A stretch of 64,000 bases of DNA from Skermanella aerolata KACC 11604 (GTDB lineage: Bacteria; Pseudomonadota; Alphaproteobacteria; Azospirillales; Azospirillaceae): assembly GCF_000936425.1 (NCBI RefSeq), contig NZ_AVFK01000015.1, forward strand, positions 1 to 64,000, read 5' to 3'. Shown in pieces: positions 45,641-56,048 of this stretch. Positions within the stretch are counted from its first letter, which is position 1, and every line of letters begins with the position of its first letter. Position numbers and translations under genes: made by a program. The notes below the pieces were generated by a model that worked only from the letters and a program-made list of their open reading frames with translations, ran no database searches and was not told the origin of the DNA.

Positions 45641-47029
45641 ATGGCCGAACGCTGGACTCCCAACACCTGGCGCTCGAAGCCTGTCAAGCAGATGCCGTTC
45701 TATGCCGATCAGGCCAAACTGGCCGCGGCCGAGCAGCGTCTGTCCAACTATCCGCCGCTGGTGTTCGCCGGCGAGGCGCGCCGACTGAAGTCGGCCCTGG
45801 CCGACGTCGCGGGCGGCAAGGCGTTCCTGCTCCAGGGCGGCGACTGCGCCGAGAGCTTTGCCGAGTTCCATCCCAACAACATCCGCGATACCTTCCGCGT
45901 CCTGCTCCAGATGGCCGTCGTGCTGACGTTCGGTGGAGCGACGCCGGTGGTCAAGGTCGGCCGCATGGCCGGCCAGTTCGCCAAGCCGCGCTCGGCCGAT
46001 ACCGAGACGATCGACGGCGTCGAACTGCCGGCATATCGCGGCGACATCATCAATGGCTTCGACTTCGAGTCCGTCTCGCGGGAGCCGGACCCCGACCGCA
46101 TGGTCCAGGCGTACAACCAGTCCGCCGCCACGCTCAACCTGCTGCGCGCCTTCGCCCAGGGCGGCTATGCCGACCTGCACAAGGTCCACCAGTGGAATCT
46201 CGGCTTCGTCGAGCGCAGCCCGGCGGGCGAGCGCTACCGCGACCTCGCCGACCGGCTTGACGAGACGCTGAACTTCATGGCGGCCTGCGGCATCACCGGC
46301 GAAACCACGCCGCAACTGCGCGAGACCGACTTCTTCACCAGCCACGAAGCGCTGCTGCTGCCGTACGAGGAAGCGCTGACCCGGATCGACAGCACCACTG
46401 GCGACTGGTACGACGTGTCGGCGCATATGCTGTGGATCGGCGACCGCACCCGCCAGCCAGACCATGCCCATGTTGAGTTCCTGCGCGGTGTGAAGAACCC
46501 GATCGGCCTGAAATGCGGCCCGACAAGCGACCCGGACGAGCTGATCCGCCTGATCGACATGCTGAACCCGGCGAACGAGCCGGGCCGGCTGACCCTGATC
46601 GCCCGCATGGGTTTCGAGAAGGTCCAGGACAAGCTTCCGGCCCTGATCCGAAAGGTCCAGAAAGAGGGCAGGGTGGTCGTGTGGGCCTGCGACCCTATGC
46701 ACGGCAACACGATCAAGTCCTCGACCGGCTACAAGACCCGTCCGTTCGACCGCATCCTGTCGGAAGTGAAGGACTTCTTCGCGGTCCATCAGGCCGAAGG
46801 CACGCACCCCGGCGGTGTCCATTTCGAACTGACCGGCCAGGACGTGACCGAATGCACCGGCGGTGCCCAGGCGATCACCGACCATGCGCTGGCCAAGCGC
46901 TACCATACCCACTGTGATCCACGGCTCAATGCCAGTCAGGCTCTTGAACTGGCTTTCCTTATCGCCGAAGGTCTGAAGGGAAGCCGCATGCAGCAGGACC
47001 GGGATCGCCGGACCGCCGCGGCGGAGTGA
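45641..47029 (+). CDS. class II 3-deoxy-7-phosphoheptulonate (DAHP) synthase
   Basis: A 462-residue plant-type (AroA-II) DAHP synthase, first enzyme of the shikimate pathway. Characteristic blocks: [68 protein letters not shown] (Cys metal ligand), [28 protein letters not shown] and [18 protein letters not shown]. Length is normal. GGAGG precedes the ATG at nine bases. Feedback properties cannot be read from sequence. Confidence 0.96.
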   Translation: MAERWTPNTWRSKPVKQMPFYADQAKLAAAEQRLSNYPPLVFAGEARRLKSALADVAGGKAFLLQGGDCAESFAEFHPNNIRDTFRVLLQMAVVLTFGGATPVVKVGRMAGQFAKPRSADTETIDGVELPAYRGDIINGFDFESVSREPDPDRMVQAYNQSAATLNLLRAFAQGGYADLHKVHQWNLGFVERSPAGERYRDLADRLDETLNFMAACGITGETTPQLRETDFFTSHEALLLPYEEALTRIDSTTGDWYDVSAHMLWIGDRTRQPDHAHVEFLRGVKNPIGLKCGPTSDPDELIRLIDMLNPANEPGRLTLIARMGFEKVQDKLPALIRKVQKEGRVVVWACDPMHGNTIKSSTGYKTRPFDRILSEVKDFFAVHQAEGTHPGGVHFELTGQDVTECTGGAQAITDHALAKRYHTHCDPRLNASQALELAFLIAEGLKGSRMQQDRDRRTAAAE

Positions 47030-47077
47030 CCTGATCAAAACCAGCCCGGCAACGGGACCAACAAGAGCACCAAGACC

Positions 47078-48229
47078 TTGGACAGTCAGGAAGACAGCAA
47101 GCCGCAACGCCTCAATCCATCGGTCGCCGAGATCGCCCGCTGGACGGACACCTACTTTCTGCGGACCAAGGCCACAGTGGGCCGGTTTGGCGACAAGCGG
47201 GTCACATACGCGATCTTCATGCGCCGGCCGGTGGTATCGGCCCCTCGGCTTGCGGTGGAGTGGCTCGAGGGTGTTGCCCGTGAACGTGGGTTCGAAGTCG
47301 AAATCGACCTGATCCATCGGGAGGGCCGGTGGGTCGGTGCCGGCGAGCCGATCCTGTATATCTCCGGTCCGCTCTACCATCTCGTCGACCTGGAGACATT
47401 GCTTCTGATGAAGTTGGGTCCCGCCTGCGTGTCGGCCTACAACGCCTTCACGATGTGCGCGGACCTACCCAAGGTCGCCTTCCTCGCCATGGACGCCCGG
47501 CACTGCGCCGGCACCGACATGGCGGAGATCATGGCCTATGCGGCCAGTGTCGGTTCGGCGCGGGCGGCACGAAAAGTCGGTGCGGTCGGCTTCATCGGCA
47601 ACGCCACGGATGCCACCGCTCATTACTTCGGCCGCACCGCCGGCATGGGCACAATGCCCCACGCGCTGATCGGCTATGCCGGGTCGACCGCGCGCGCCGC
47701 CGAGATGTTCCACGAAACCTTCCCCGATCAGGATCTGACCGTTCTGGTCGACTACTTCGGCCGGGAAGTGACCGATAGCCTGGAGGTCTGCCGCCGCCTG
47801 CCGGAGCTTGCGGCCTCCGGCCGCCTCAGCATGCGGATCGATACGCCGGGCGGACGCTTCATCGAAGGGCTTGACCCGCCAGGCTCCTATGCCGTGCTGG
47901 AAAAGCACGTTCCCTCGGCGATCCGTGGCTACCGGGACGAGACCCAGCTTCGCTACTTGATCGGAACCGGCGTTTCCGCCGCCGCGATCTTCCATCTGCG
48001 CGATGCGTTGGACGCGGCCGGCTTCGACAAGGTCAAGATTGTTGCCAGCAGCGGTTTCAGCCCGGCCAAGTGCCGTATCATGGCGGAAGCGCAGGCGCCG
48101 ATCGATGTGATCGGCACCGGCAGCTATCTGCCGGAGCGCTGGACCGAAACCTACGCCACCGCCGACATCATCGAATATGACGGTGAGAAGCGCGTCAAGG
48201 TAGGCCGCGAGTTCCTGTTCAGGAAGTAG
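47078..48229 (+). CDS. pncB: nicotinate phosphoribosyltransferase
   Basis: A 383-residue type II PRTase converting nicotinate and PRPP to nicotinate mononucleotide in NAD salvage. Typical features are RWTDTYFLRTKATVGRFGDKRVTYAIFMRRP at the start, the RHCAGTDMAEIMAYAASVGSARAARKVGAVGFIGNATDAT block and SGFSPAKCRIMAEAQAPIDVIGTGSYLPE near the phosphate site. The only start ahead of the conserved N-terminus is TTG 47078, since no ATG or GTG lies between it and the previous gene in this frame. It is 48 bases after the DAHP synthase gene. A hairpin terminator follows. Confidence 0.9.
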   Translation: MDSQEDSKPQRLNPSVAEIARWTDTYFLRTKATVGRFGDKRVTYAIFMRRPVVSAPRLAVEWLEGVARERGFEVEIDLIHREGRWVGAGEPILYISGPLYHLVDLETLLLMKLGPACVSAYNAFTMCADLPKVAFLAMDARHCAGTDMAEIMAYAASVGSARAARKVGAVGFIGNATDATAHYFGRTAGMGTMPHALIGYAGSTARAAEMFHETFPDQDLTVLVDYFGREVTDSLEVCRRLPELAASGRLSMRIDTPGGRFIEGLDPPGSYAVLEKHVPSAIRGYRDETQLRYLIGTGVSAAAIFHLRDALDAAGFDKVKIVASSGFSPAKCRIMAEAQAPIDVIGTGSYLPERWTETYATADIIEYDGEKRVKVGREFLFRK

Positions 48230-48255
48230 CCGTATACCCAGGAAGCTTCGACGTC

Positions 48256-48305
48256 ATTTCTGTTCCGCCGACCGATCGCATGCAGGCGGCGGAACAGAAA
48301 TTTTC
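48256..48305 (+). terminator. terminator after nicotinate phosphoribosyltransferase
   Basis: Perfect 14-bp stem ATTTCTGTTCCGCC (48256-48269) with GGCGGAACAGAAAT (48288-48301), an 18-base loop, then TTT. Well placed 26 bases after the stop codon. Confidence 0.75.
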
Positions 48306-48408
48306 CATCCGAAGGTCGTATTTTCTCTTTCCGCTGTAATCCTTTGGTTATAGAACCCGCTCAGGATTGCATGATCTAGCGCGGTCGACTTTGGGGAGCG
48401 GGAACAGG

Positions 48409-50037
48409 ATGGCGAATAAACTGGATCGTGAAGTACGGCTGAACTTTCTGGGCATCGACGACGACACCCGCGAGGCTCTCAGGAACTTCACTCCCATTCT
48501 GGAAGCGACGCTGCCAAAGCTCCTGGAGCGATTTTACGCCCACATGGCAGCCAATCCCGATACCCGCGCCATGCTGTCCGGCGTATCTGTCGATCATCTG
48601 AAGAGTGCGCAGAGCAAGCATTGGACCGCCCTGTTCGCGGGTACCTTCGATGAAGCGCAGCTCGAAGATACCGTCGCGATCGGTACGACGCACCAGCGGA
48701 TCGGGCTGGAACCGCGCTGGTATATCGGCGGCTACGCCCTTGCGATGACTGATCTGATGGCGGCAGCGGTGGACAAGTACCGTTGGCAGCCGGCCAAGCT
48801 GAAAAACGTCCTGCGCGCCATCGTCCAGACCGTTTGTCTGGACATGGACCTAGCGATCTCCTGCTACATCGAGTCCGGTGACGAGAACCGCCAGAAGGAA
48901 CTCTGGCAACTCGCGGATACCCTCGAGACGGAGGTACACTCCGTCGTCAGCCATGTCGCCGAAAGCGGCGGCCATGTCGCCGACGTAACGCGCCGGACCT
49001 CGGCCGCGATCGACCGTGTCGCCGGCAACGCCGTCGCCGTCGCATCCGCCGCCGAGCAAGCGACCGCCAGCTTCGAGACGGTCGCCGCCGCCGGTGAGGA
49101 ACTGTCCGCCTCAGTGTCCGAGATCAGCCGCCAGGTCAACGAGTCGCGCACCGTCACGCGGCAGGCGGTCGATCAGGCAGCCGCCGCCAACGACAGCGTC
49201 AACGGCCTTGCCCAGGCAGCCGGTGAAATCGGCCAGATCGTCCGCGTCATCAACGAGATCGCCAGCCAGACCAACCTGCTGGCGCTCAATGCGACGATCG
49301 AGGCCGCTCGTGCCGGCGAAGCCGGCAAGGGCTTCGCCGTCGTCGCCAACGAAGTCAAGGCGCTGGCGAACCAGACGGCCCGTGCGACCGAACAGATTTC
49401 CGCCCAGATTTCCCGCATCCAGGCGGAAACCGAGAAGGCGGTCACCGGTATCCAGACCATCGTCGGCGTCATCCACGAGGTCGAGGGGATTTCCGCCGGG
49501 ATCGCCGCCGCGATCGAGGAACAGACGGCCTCGACCGGAGAGATCAGCCGGAGCGTGCTGGAAGCGGCAGCCGGTACGCGGCAGGTCGCCAGCAACATCA
49601 CGGAAGTCGCGCATGACACGGGTCAGGCGTCGGACCTGATGCACGAGGTGCACAGCGTTACCGGAACGATGACGACCCAGGTCGGCAGCCTTCAGAACGA
49701 GATCGATCGTCTGATGAGCACGATGCGGACCCACAAGGTGTTCGACCGGCGCATCCATCAGCGCAGGCCGGTCAGCTTCCAGGTTTCCGTCTCCAGTGGC
49801 GGCGCCAACCGCAATGTCCAGATGATCAACCTGTCGGCCGGTGGCGCCGCCCTGGTCGGCTTCGTCGAAGGAACGAGCGGTGGACGGCTCGACCTGAACC
49901 TGCCGGGCCTTGCCGGAGGATTGCGGGGACAGATCCTCTCGGCCGACCAGAGTGCTACGCACCTGAAATTCGAGCGCGTGCTCACTCCCGCCGAGGTGGC
50001 CGGCGTCCTGCGGGCGACAGGATCGGCCGCTGCCTGA
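48409..50037 (+). CDS. globin-coupled methyl-accepting chemotaxis protein with C-terminal PilZ domain
   Basis: A 542-residue cytosolic receptor without membrane helices. Globin (protoglobin/HemAT-like) domain about 1-165 with proximal haem His95 in [21 protein letters not shown] signalling domain about 185-430 with the hairpin tip [20 protein letters not shown] (284-303) for CheA/CheW contact; PilZ domain about 446-525 with the RxxxR motif (RRIHQRRPV) and NLSAGG as the (D/N)xSxxG motif for cyclic di-GMP. It should sense oxygen (or NO) through haem and be modulated by c-di-GMP. ATG 48409 with GGGGAGCGGGAACAGG upstream is preferred over TTG 48367. Confidence 0.93.
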   Translation: MANKLDREVRLNFLGIDDDTREALRNFTPILEATLPKLLERFYAHMAANPDTRAMLSGVSVDHLKSAQSKHWTALFAGTFDEAQLEDTVAIGTTHQRIGLEPRWYIGGYALAMTDLMAAAVDKYRWQPAKLKNVLRAIVQTVCLDMDLAISCYIESGDENRQKELWQLADTLETEVHSVVSHVAESGGHVADVTRRTSAAIDRVAGNAVAVASAAEQATASFETVAAAGEELSASVSEISRQVNESRTVTRQAVDQAAAANDSVNGLAQAAGEIGQIVRVINEIASQTNLLALNATIEAARAGEAGKGFAVVANEVKALANQTARATEQISAQISRIQAETEKAVTGIQTIVGVIHEVEGISAGIAAAIEEQTASTGEISRSVLEAAAGTRQVASNITEVAHDTGQASDLMHEVHSVTGTMTTQVGSLQNEIDRLMSTMRTHKVFDRRIHQRRPVSFQVSVSSGGANRNVQMINLSAGGAALVGFVEGTSGGRLDLNLPGLAGGLRGQILSADQSATHLKFERVLTPAEVAGVLRATGSAAA

Positions 50038-50150
50038 CGGCTTCCCTCGCCACCTGCCGTCGGCATGTCGGGAAGGCCGGTAGCGAGGATTGACAGGGCG
50101 GGGATGACTGATACCTTCGCCGGCGACGATACCCCGGGAGCCCGCGCGCC

Positions 50151-51791
50151 ATGACAGACCGCATCGCCATCGCCTTGGCCCAGATCAACCCGACAGTCGG
50201 TGCGATAGCGGCGAATATCGGCCGGATCCGAGCCGCGCGGGCCGAAGCGGCGGCTCGATCATCCGATCTGGTGGTATGCCCGCAGCTATCGGTAACCGGT
50301 TGCCCTTTGGGCGATCTCGCGACAAGCTCCTTCTTCCTGGATGCGGTCGAGGCCGCCGTCCGCGAGTTCGCGGCTGAAACCTCGGATGGCGGTCCCGCCG
50401 TGTTGCTGGGGGCGCCCTGGCGGTCGGACGGCAAGGTTCATGACGCAGCGCTGCTGCTCGAAGCCGGCGCCATCGCGACGGTGCGATTCCGCCATGTCGC
50501 GCCGGCGGAGCGGACCGCGTCATATTCGGTCGGACCGGTGCCGGGACCGCTGAACTTCCGGGGTGTGCGTTTCGGCGTGCTCGTCGGCGACGACATCTCG
50601 ACCCCCGACGTCGCGGAGGCGCTGAGCGAATGCGGCGCCGAGCTGCTGGTCCACCTGTCCGCCGTGCCCTTCGCTCCGGACACCCTGGACCGGCGGGTCG
50701 GCGTTGCGGTCGCGCGCGTGACCGAGACGGGCCTACCTCTCCTCACGGTGAACCTGATCGGCGGTCAGGACGATCTGGTATTTGACGGCTCGTCCTTCGC
50801 GCTGGGTGCGGACCGTGCGCTGAAAGCGCATGCCCCCGCCTTCCGGGAAGCTCTCCTGGTGACCCGCTGGGAGCGTGGCGGCGAGAGCTGGACGGCCAGG
50901 GAGGGCGAATTGGCGCCGCCTCCGTCCGGTAATGAAGCCGTCTGGCAGGCGCTCACATCAGGGCTGCGGGACTACGTCAACAAGAACGGCTTCGCGACGG
51001 TCGTTCTCGGCCTGTCCGGCGGACTCGACAGCGCAGTGGCCGCGGCGGTGGCGGTGGATGCCCTCGGCCCCGATCGGGTGCGCCCGGTATTTCTTCCGTC
51101 CCCCGTCACGACGCGGCAGAGCCTCCAGGACGCCCATGAGGTTGCGGAACTGCTCGGCTGTACGCTTGAGAAAATCGTCATCGATCCGGCTCTCAAGGCT
51201 TTCGAGACGATGCTGGCGCCGCTTGTCGCGGGCCGGGACCCCGACGTCACCGAAGAAAACGTCCAGCCGCGGGTCCGCGCCGTGACCCTGTTGCAGTTGT
51301 CCAACAAGTTCGGCGCGCTGGTGCTGTCATCGCTCAACAGGTCGGACCTATACGCCGGATTCTTCACCCTGAGCGGCGACGTTTCCAACGGCTTCGCGAT
51401 CCTGCGCGATCTCTACAAGACCGATATCGTGGCACTGGCTCAATGGCGTAACGGCGCTCTGCCCGAGGGCGTCCACGGCCCCGCCGGCAGGGTCGTCCCG
51501 GAATACGTCATCAACCGCCCGCCCTGCGCCGAGTTGAAGCCCGACCGGACCGACGTGGACAACCTGCCGCCCTATGACATTCTCGACGATATTCTTCGCT
51601 GCCTGATCGATCAGGACCTGGGAACCGCCGCCATACTGGAGCGCGGCCATGATCTCATCACGCTGGAACGGGTCTGGCGCATGGTCGTCCGTGCCGAATA
51701 CAAGCGCCGCCAAGCGCCTCCCGGCGTCAGTCTAGGCCTCGGCAAGGCAAAACGCTTCCCGATCACCAACGGCTTCGCGGCGCTTTCCTGA
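50151..51791 (+). CDS. NAD+ synthetase-like protein with degenerate nitrilase domain
   Basis: A 546-residue two-domain protein with the layout of glutamine-dependent NadE: nitrilase-fold domain (about 1-255) and synthetase domain (about 262-546). The synthetase P-loop SGGLDSAV (289-296) is intact. The nitrilase triad is lost: Gln45 stands for Glu (CPQLSVTG), Arg114 for Lys (RFRH), Gly146 for Cys (VLVGDD). In the synthetase domain the usual TGNKSE reads SLNRSD (394-399). So it cannot use glutamine as expected; it may take ammonia, or be a paralogue with another role. It follows the globin receptor by 113 bases. Confidence 0.88.
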   Translation: MTDRIAIALAQINPTVGAIAANIGRIRAARAEAAARSSDLVVCPQLSVTGCPLGDLATSSFFLDAVEAAVREFAAETSDGGPAVLLGAPWRSDGKVHDAALLLEAGAIATVRFRHVAPAERTASYSVGPVPGPLNFRGVRFGVLVGDDISTPDVAEALSECGAELLVHLSAVPFAPDTLDRRVGVAVARVTETGLPLLTVNLIGGQDDLVFDGSSFALGADRALKAHAPAFREALLVTRWERGGESWTAREGELAPPPSGNEAVWQALTSGLRDYVNKNGFATVVLGLSGGLDSAVAAAVAVDALGPDRVRPVFLPSPVTTRQSLQDAHEVAELLGCTLEKIVIDPALKAFETMLAPLVAGRDPDVTEENVQPRVRAVTLLQLSNKFGALVLSSLNRSDLYAGFFTLSGDVSNGFAILRDLYKTDIVALAQWRNGALPEGVHGPAGRVVPEYVINRPPCAELKPDRTDVDNLPPYDILDDILRCLIDQDLGTAAILERGHDLITLERVWRMVVRAEYKRRQAPPGVSLGLGKAKRFPITNGFAALS

Positions 51792-51922
51792 AGATGCACT
51801 GGGTTTGAAAAGCTGCGGACCTGAAAATTACGGCGAGGCTATTCCGCCGCATCGCAAATGCGACTGACTTGCACTATGTTTCGGATCACGCCCAACTGCC
51901 CTGCCGCGTGACCGAGAAGCCG

Positions 51923-53215
51923 ATGCGTCCCCTTGCCGTCCTCATCCTGTTGACCGCCCTGGCTCCCTTGCCGGCATCTGCCGGAAAGCCGCTCGATCGC
52001 GCAACAGCCTCCGTGCTCGCCGACTTCGTCCGCCCGACCACGGTCCCGTACCCCGACAGCAACCCCTACAGCAAGGCGAAGGTCGAACTCGGTCGGAAGC
52101 TGTTCTTCGACACCGCCCTGTCCGGCGACGGCACCCGTTCCTGTGCGACATGCCATGCGCCCGTTTCCGGCTGGCAGGACGGCGTCGCCCGGCACCAGGC
52201 CCTCGACGGCACCATGCTAGGCCGCCGCACCCCGTCGGCTCAGGACGGTGCTTGGGGTGAGCTGTTCTTCTGGGACGGCAGGGCGGCCAGCCTGGAAGAG
52301 CAGGCGCTCGGTCCCGTCCAGAGCGTCCTGGAAATGAACCAGACTCTGGACGGCATGGTCAGGACCCTGGAAGCCAAGCCGGAATATTCCGGTCTCTTCG
52401 CGGGCGCCTTCCCCGAGAATCCGAAGATCACGCCGGACACGGTCGCCAAGGCCATCGCCACGTTCGAGCGCAGTCTGGTATCGGGCATCACCCCGTTCGA
52501 CCGCTGGGTTGCCGGCGACGACAAGGCAATCAGCCGGGAGGCGAAGCGGGGCTTCGACGTCTTCACGGGACAGGCCGGGTGCGTATCCTGCCACTCCGGC
52601 TGGCAGTTCACCGACCATGCCTTCCACGATATCGGCCTGCCGAGCGACGACCTCGGCCGGGGCGCCATCATCAAGGTTCCGGAACTGAACCACGCGTTCA
52701 AGACGCCGACGCTGCGCAACGTCGCCGACCGGGCGCCCTACATGCATGACGGCTCCATCGATACGCTGGAGGGGGTGGTGGAGCATTATCGCAGCGGCAT
52801 CGTCCAGCGCCCGACGCTGTCGCCCGACCTTCCCAGGATCGACGCGCTGAGCGACCGCGATATCAAGGACCTCGTCGCTTTCCTGCACTCCCTCAGCCCC
52901 GATCCCGCAACGGCGGCCGACAGCCTGACGGCATCGGCGCCAAGCGCTACCGACGCGTCGGATACCCTGACCATCGTGCAGAAGAACAAGCAGTTCAGCG
53001 AGCGGCATGTCCACATTAGCGCCGGTCAGGCGCTCACGATCGAGAACCACGACACCCGGGCGCACAACATCCAGGTGTTCAGCGAGAACCTGGAGTTCAA
53101 CAGCGGCTATCAGGAACCCGGCGAACATGTCAGCCTGCCCTTCACCCAGGCCGGCACCTATCACGTCTTCTGCGGCATCCACCCCAAGATGAAGCTCCAG
53201 GTGGACGTGAAGTAG
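51923..53215 (+). CDS. di-haem cytochrome c peroxidase fused to a C-terminal cupredoxin
   Basis: A 430-residue exported protein. Signal peptide 1-20 (cleavage near ASA|GK). The peroxidase part (about 25-325) has two haem c sites, C74ATCH78 and C220VSCH224, and the axial Met in APYMHDGS (about 274), as in CcpA/MauG relatives. After a Ser/Ala-rich linker comes a plastocyanin-like domain (about 350-430) with type 1 copper ligands His381, Cys417, His420 and Met423 (HNIQV ... FCGIHPKM). It should reduce hydrogen peroxide in the periplasm, with the copper domain as built-in electron donor; this coupling is inference. ATG 51923 chosen; the frame is open to 51869. Confidence 0.92.
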   Translation: MRPLAVLILLTALAPLPASAGKPLDRATASVLADFVRPTTVPYPDSNPYSKAKVELGRKLFFDTALSGDGTRSCATCHAPVSGWQDGVARHQALDGTMLGRRTPSAQDGAWGELFFWDGRAASLEEQALGPVQSVLEMNQTLDGMVRTLEAKPEYSGLFAGAFPENPKITPDTVAKAIATFERSLVSGITPFDRWVAGDDKAISREAKRGFDVFTGQAGCVSCHSGWQFTDHAFHDIGLPSDDLGRGAIIKVPELNHAFKTPTLRNVADRAPYMHDGSIDTLEGVVEHYRSGIVQRPTLSPDLPRIDALSDRDIKDLVAFLHSLSPDPATAADSLTASAPSATDASDTLTIVQKNKQFSERHVHISAGQALTIENHDTRAHNIQVFSENLEFNSGYQEPGEHVSLPFTQAGTYHVFCGIHPKMKLQVDVK

Positions 53216-53316
53216 TTCAGCCCGGAAGTTTCCGTCATTTCACACAGGCTCATGGTGTGCTATCGGTCCGGCCCTGGTTTCCGGATTTAAACAGCATTCT
53301 CAATGAGCCGAGCCCC

Positions 53317-54660
53317 ATGAGCGTCGCCGTCCGTTTCGCTCCCAGTCCGACCGGTATGCTCCACGTCGGCAACATCCGTCTGGCGCTGATCAACTGGCTG
53401 TTCGCCCGTTCGCACGGCGGCAGTTTCCTGCTGCGCCTGGACGATACTGACCTGGAACGTTCGACGGCTGAATTCGCCGCCGGGATAGAGCGCGACCTTG
53501 GCTGGCTCGGCCTGGATTGGGACCGCTTCGCCCGCCAGTCCGACCGCCTCGACCGCTACCATCTGGCCATGGAAGCGCTGAAACGCTCCGGCCGGCTTTA
53601 TCCCTGCTACGAGACGGCCGAGGAACTGTCCCTGAAGCGCAAGAGTCTGCTTGGACGCAGCCTGCCGCCGATCTACGACCGGTCCGCCCTCAAGCTGACC
53701 GACGAGGATCGCGCGCGGCTGGAAGGGGAAGGCCGCAGGCCGCATTGGCGCTTCCTTCTCCGGCACGATCCGGTCGAATGGGACGATCTGGTGCGCGGCC
53801 CGCAGCACTTCCATGGCCGCGACCTCAGCGATCCCGTCCTGATCCGGGAAGACGGCCGCATTCTCTATACCCTGTCGTCCATCGTAGACGATATCGAGCT
53901 TGGCATCACCCACGTCATCCGGGGTGAAGACCACGTCGCCAACACAGCCGTTCAGATCCAGCTCTGGCAGGCGCTGGACGGACCGGTGCCGACCTTTGCC
54001 CATCTGCCGCTGCTGAGCGACGCCACCGGCGCCGCCCTGTCCAAGCGGCTCGGCAGCATCGGGATCTCCCATCTGCGCGACGAGGAGGGCGTCGAGCCGA
54101 TGGCGATCAACAGCCTTCTCGCCAAGCTCGGCACGTCGGACGCGATTGAAGCCCGGCTGACGCTGGCCGAACTGGTGGCCGAGTTCGACATGGCGAAGGT
54201 TTCGCGCGGCGCTCCCAAGTTCGACCCGGAAGAACTGAAGCGCCTCAATGCCCGCGTGCTCCACGCGACCCCATTCCAGTCGATCGCGACCCGGCTCGAA
54301 GCCAAGGGCTATGCCGGCGTGGACGAGGTCTTCTGGAACGCCGTCCGGGCAAACCTGTCCCGCCTGGACGACATCGCCGAGTGGTGGCATGTCGCGCGCG
54401 AGCCGATCCAGCCCGTTATCGAAGACGCCGAATTCGCCGCCGCCGCCGCTTCGCTGCTGCCGGCGGAGCCGTGGGACGATACGACATGGAGCGCCTGGAC
54501 CGGTGCCGTCAAGACGGCTACCGGCCGCAAGGGCAAGGCTTTGTTCATGCCCCTGCGTCAGGCTCTCACAGGCCTGGATCATGGACCGGAACTCAAGAAT
54601 TTGTTACCTCTGATAGGCCGCGAACGGGCAGGCGCCCGGCTCGCCGGACAGGTCTCTTAA
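53317..54660 (+). CDS. gltX: glutamyl-tRNA synthetase (second, GltX2-like type)
   Basis: A 447-residue class I synthetase. HIGH-type motif HVGN (in [19 protein letters not shown]), GEDH region [14 protein letters not shown] and the KMSKS-type ALSKRLGS. The [27 protein letters not shown] start is that of the second alphaproteobacterial GluRS rather than the canonical FLHIGGARTALFN type. It may have a bias for tRNA-Gln or tRNA-Glu in a GatCAB system; this cannot be settled here. ATG 53317 gives the family N-terminus. It precedes cysS by 11 bases. Confidence 0.93.
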   Translation: MSVAVRFAPSPTGMLHVGNIRLALINWLFARSHGGSFLLRLDDTDLERSTAEFAAGIERDLGWLGLDWDRFARQSDRLDRYHLAMEALKRSGRLYPCYETAEELSLKRKSLLGRSLPPIYDRSALKLTDEDRARLEGEGRRPHWRFLLRHDPVEWDDLVRGPQHFHGRDLSDPVLIREDGRILYTLSSIVDDIELGITHVIRGEDHVANTAVQIQLWQALDGPVPTFAHLPLLSDATGAALSKRLGSIGISHLRDEEGVEPMAINSLLAKLGTSDAIEARLTLAELVAEFDMAKVSRGAPKFDPEELKRLNARVLHATPFQSIATRLEAKGYAGVDEVFWNAVRANLSRLDDIAEWWHVAREPIQPVIEDAEFAAAAASLLPAEPWDDTTWSAWTGAVKTATGRKGKALFMPLRQALTGLDHGPELKNLLPLIGRERAGARLAGQVS

Positions 54661-54671
54661 GGATAAAACCG

Positions 54672-56048
54672 GTGCCGCTCGATCTTTTCAATACGCTCAC
54701 CCGCCGGAAAGAACATTTTGAACCGCTGGTGGCGGGGAAGGTGGGCCTCTATGTCTGCGGCCCGACCGTCTATGATTATGCCCATATTGGAAATGCGCGG
54801 CCGGTGGTCGTGTTCGACGTGCTGTACCGGCTGCTCAAGCACCTCTACCCGGAGGTCCGCTACGTCCGCAACATTACCGACGTCGATGATAAGATCATCG
54901 ACCGGGCAAGGCTGAGCGGCGAACCGATCGACAGCGTGACGACCCGCACGACCGACGCCTACCATCAGGACATGGCGGCGCTGAACGCGCTGCCGCCCGA
55001 TATCGAGCCGCGCGCGACCCGCCACATCGCCCAGATGGTCCGAATGATCGGGAAGCTGATCGATCAAGGCAACGCCTACGAGGCCGATGGCCATGTCCTG
55101 TTCAGCGTCCCCTCCATGGCCGACTATGGCATGCTCTCCCGTCGCTCGCGCGACGAACTGATCGCCGGGGCGCGTGTGGAAGTAGCGCCCTACAAGCGCG
55201 ATCCCGCCGACTTCGTACTGTGGAAACCGTCCGTGGACGATTGCCCCGGCTGGCCGAGCCCCTGGGGGCGCGGGCGGCCCGGTTGGCATATCGAGTGCTC
55301 GGCCATGGCCGCCGAGCATCTCGGGGAGACGTTCGACATCCATGGCGGCGGGCTGGACCTGATCTTCCCGCACCATGAGAACGAGATCGCGCAGTCGGTC
55401 TGCTCCCACGGCGGTGCGCCGCTGGCGCGCTATTGGGTGCATAACGGCTTCCTGACCGTGGAAGGCGAGAAGATGTCCAAGAGCCTGGGCAACTTCTTCA
55501 CCGTCCGCGACCTGCTGGGCGAGTTCCCGGGCGAAGCGATCCGCCTGACCCTGCTCGGTGCCCATTACCGCCAGCCGCTCGATTTCACCCGCGACCTGCT
55601 TCGCCAGTCCAAGGGCAACCTGGACCGCTGGTACAACGCGCTCCGCTGCGCCGATGAGGCTCCGTCCAAGGCCGATGTCCCGTTCGAAGTCCTGGCCGCC
55701 TTGGAGGACGACCTGAACACGCCGATGGCGATCGGCCACGTCCACGCGCTGGCGACGGCACTCAACAAGGCAACCGATCCGGCCGAGAAGGCGCGGTTGA
55801 AGGGCGGCTTGCTGGCGGCGGGATGCCTGCTCGGTATCCTCCAGCAGGACCCGGTCGCGTGGTTCCAGGGCGAAGCCGGCGACGCCGCCACTGACGACGC
55901 CGCCATGATCGAAGACCTGATCGAGCGGCGCAAGGAAGCCCGCAAGTCGAAGAACTTCGCCGAAGCCGACCGCATCCGCAAGGAACTGACCGACATGGGC
56001 ATCGTGCTCGAGGACGGCCCCGGCGGCACCACCTGGAAGCGGGCATGA
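54672..56048 (+). CDS. cysS: cysteinyl-tRNA synthetase
   Basis: A 458-residue class I synthetase. [27 protein letters not shown] carries the zinc Cys and the HIGN motif; further zinc ligands are in [10 protein letters not shown] and [23 protein letters not shown] is the second signature. The frame is open into gltX, but family alignment starts at GTG 54672 ([13 protein letters not shown]), 11 bases after the gltX stop. The stop overlaps the next gene by four bases. Confidence 0.96.
   Translation: MPLDLFNTLTRRKEHFEPLVAGKVGLYVCGPTVYDYAHIGNARPVVVFDVLYRLLKHLYPEVRYVRNITDVDDKIIDRARLSGEPIDSVTTRTTDAYHQDMAALNALPPDIEPRATRHIAQMVRMIGKLIDQGNAYEADGHVLFSVPSMADYGMLSRRSRDELIAGARVEVAPYKRDPADFVLWKPSVDDCPGWPSPWGRGRPGWHIECSAMAAEHLGETFDIHGGGLDLIFPHHENEIAQSVCSHGGAPLARYWVHNGFLTVEGEKMSKSLGNFFTVRDLLGEFPGEAIRLTLLGAHYRQPLDFTRDLLRQSKGNLDRWYNALRCADEAPSKADVPFEVLAALEDDLNTPMAIGHVHALATALNKATDPAEKARLKGGLLAAGCLLGILQQDPVAWFQGEAGDAATDDAAMIEDLIERRKEARKSKNFAEADRIRKELTDMGIVLEDGPGGTTWKRA

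Noticed and set aside
43921-47380. Long minus-strand open frames (588 and 615 codons) opposite gor and the DAHP synthase gene
   Set aside because: Compositional shadows without domains; the plus-strand genes have complete family motifs.
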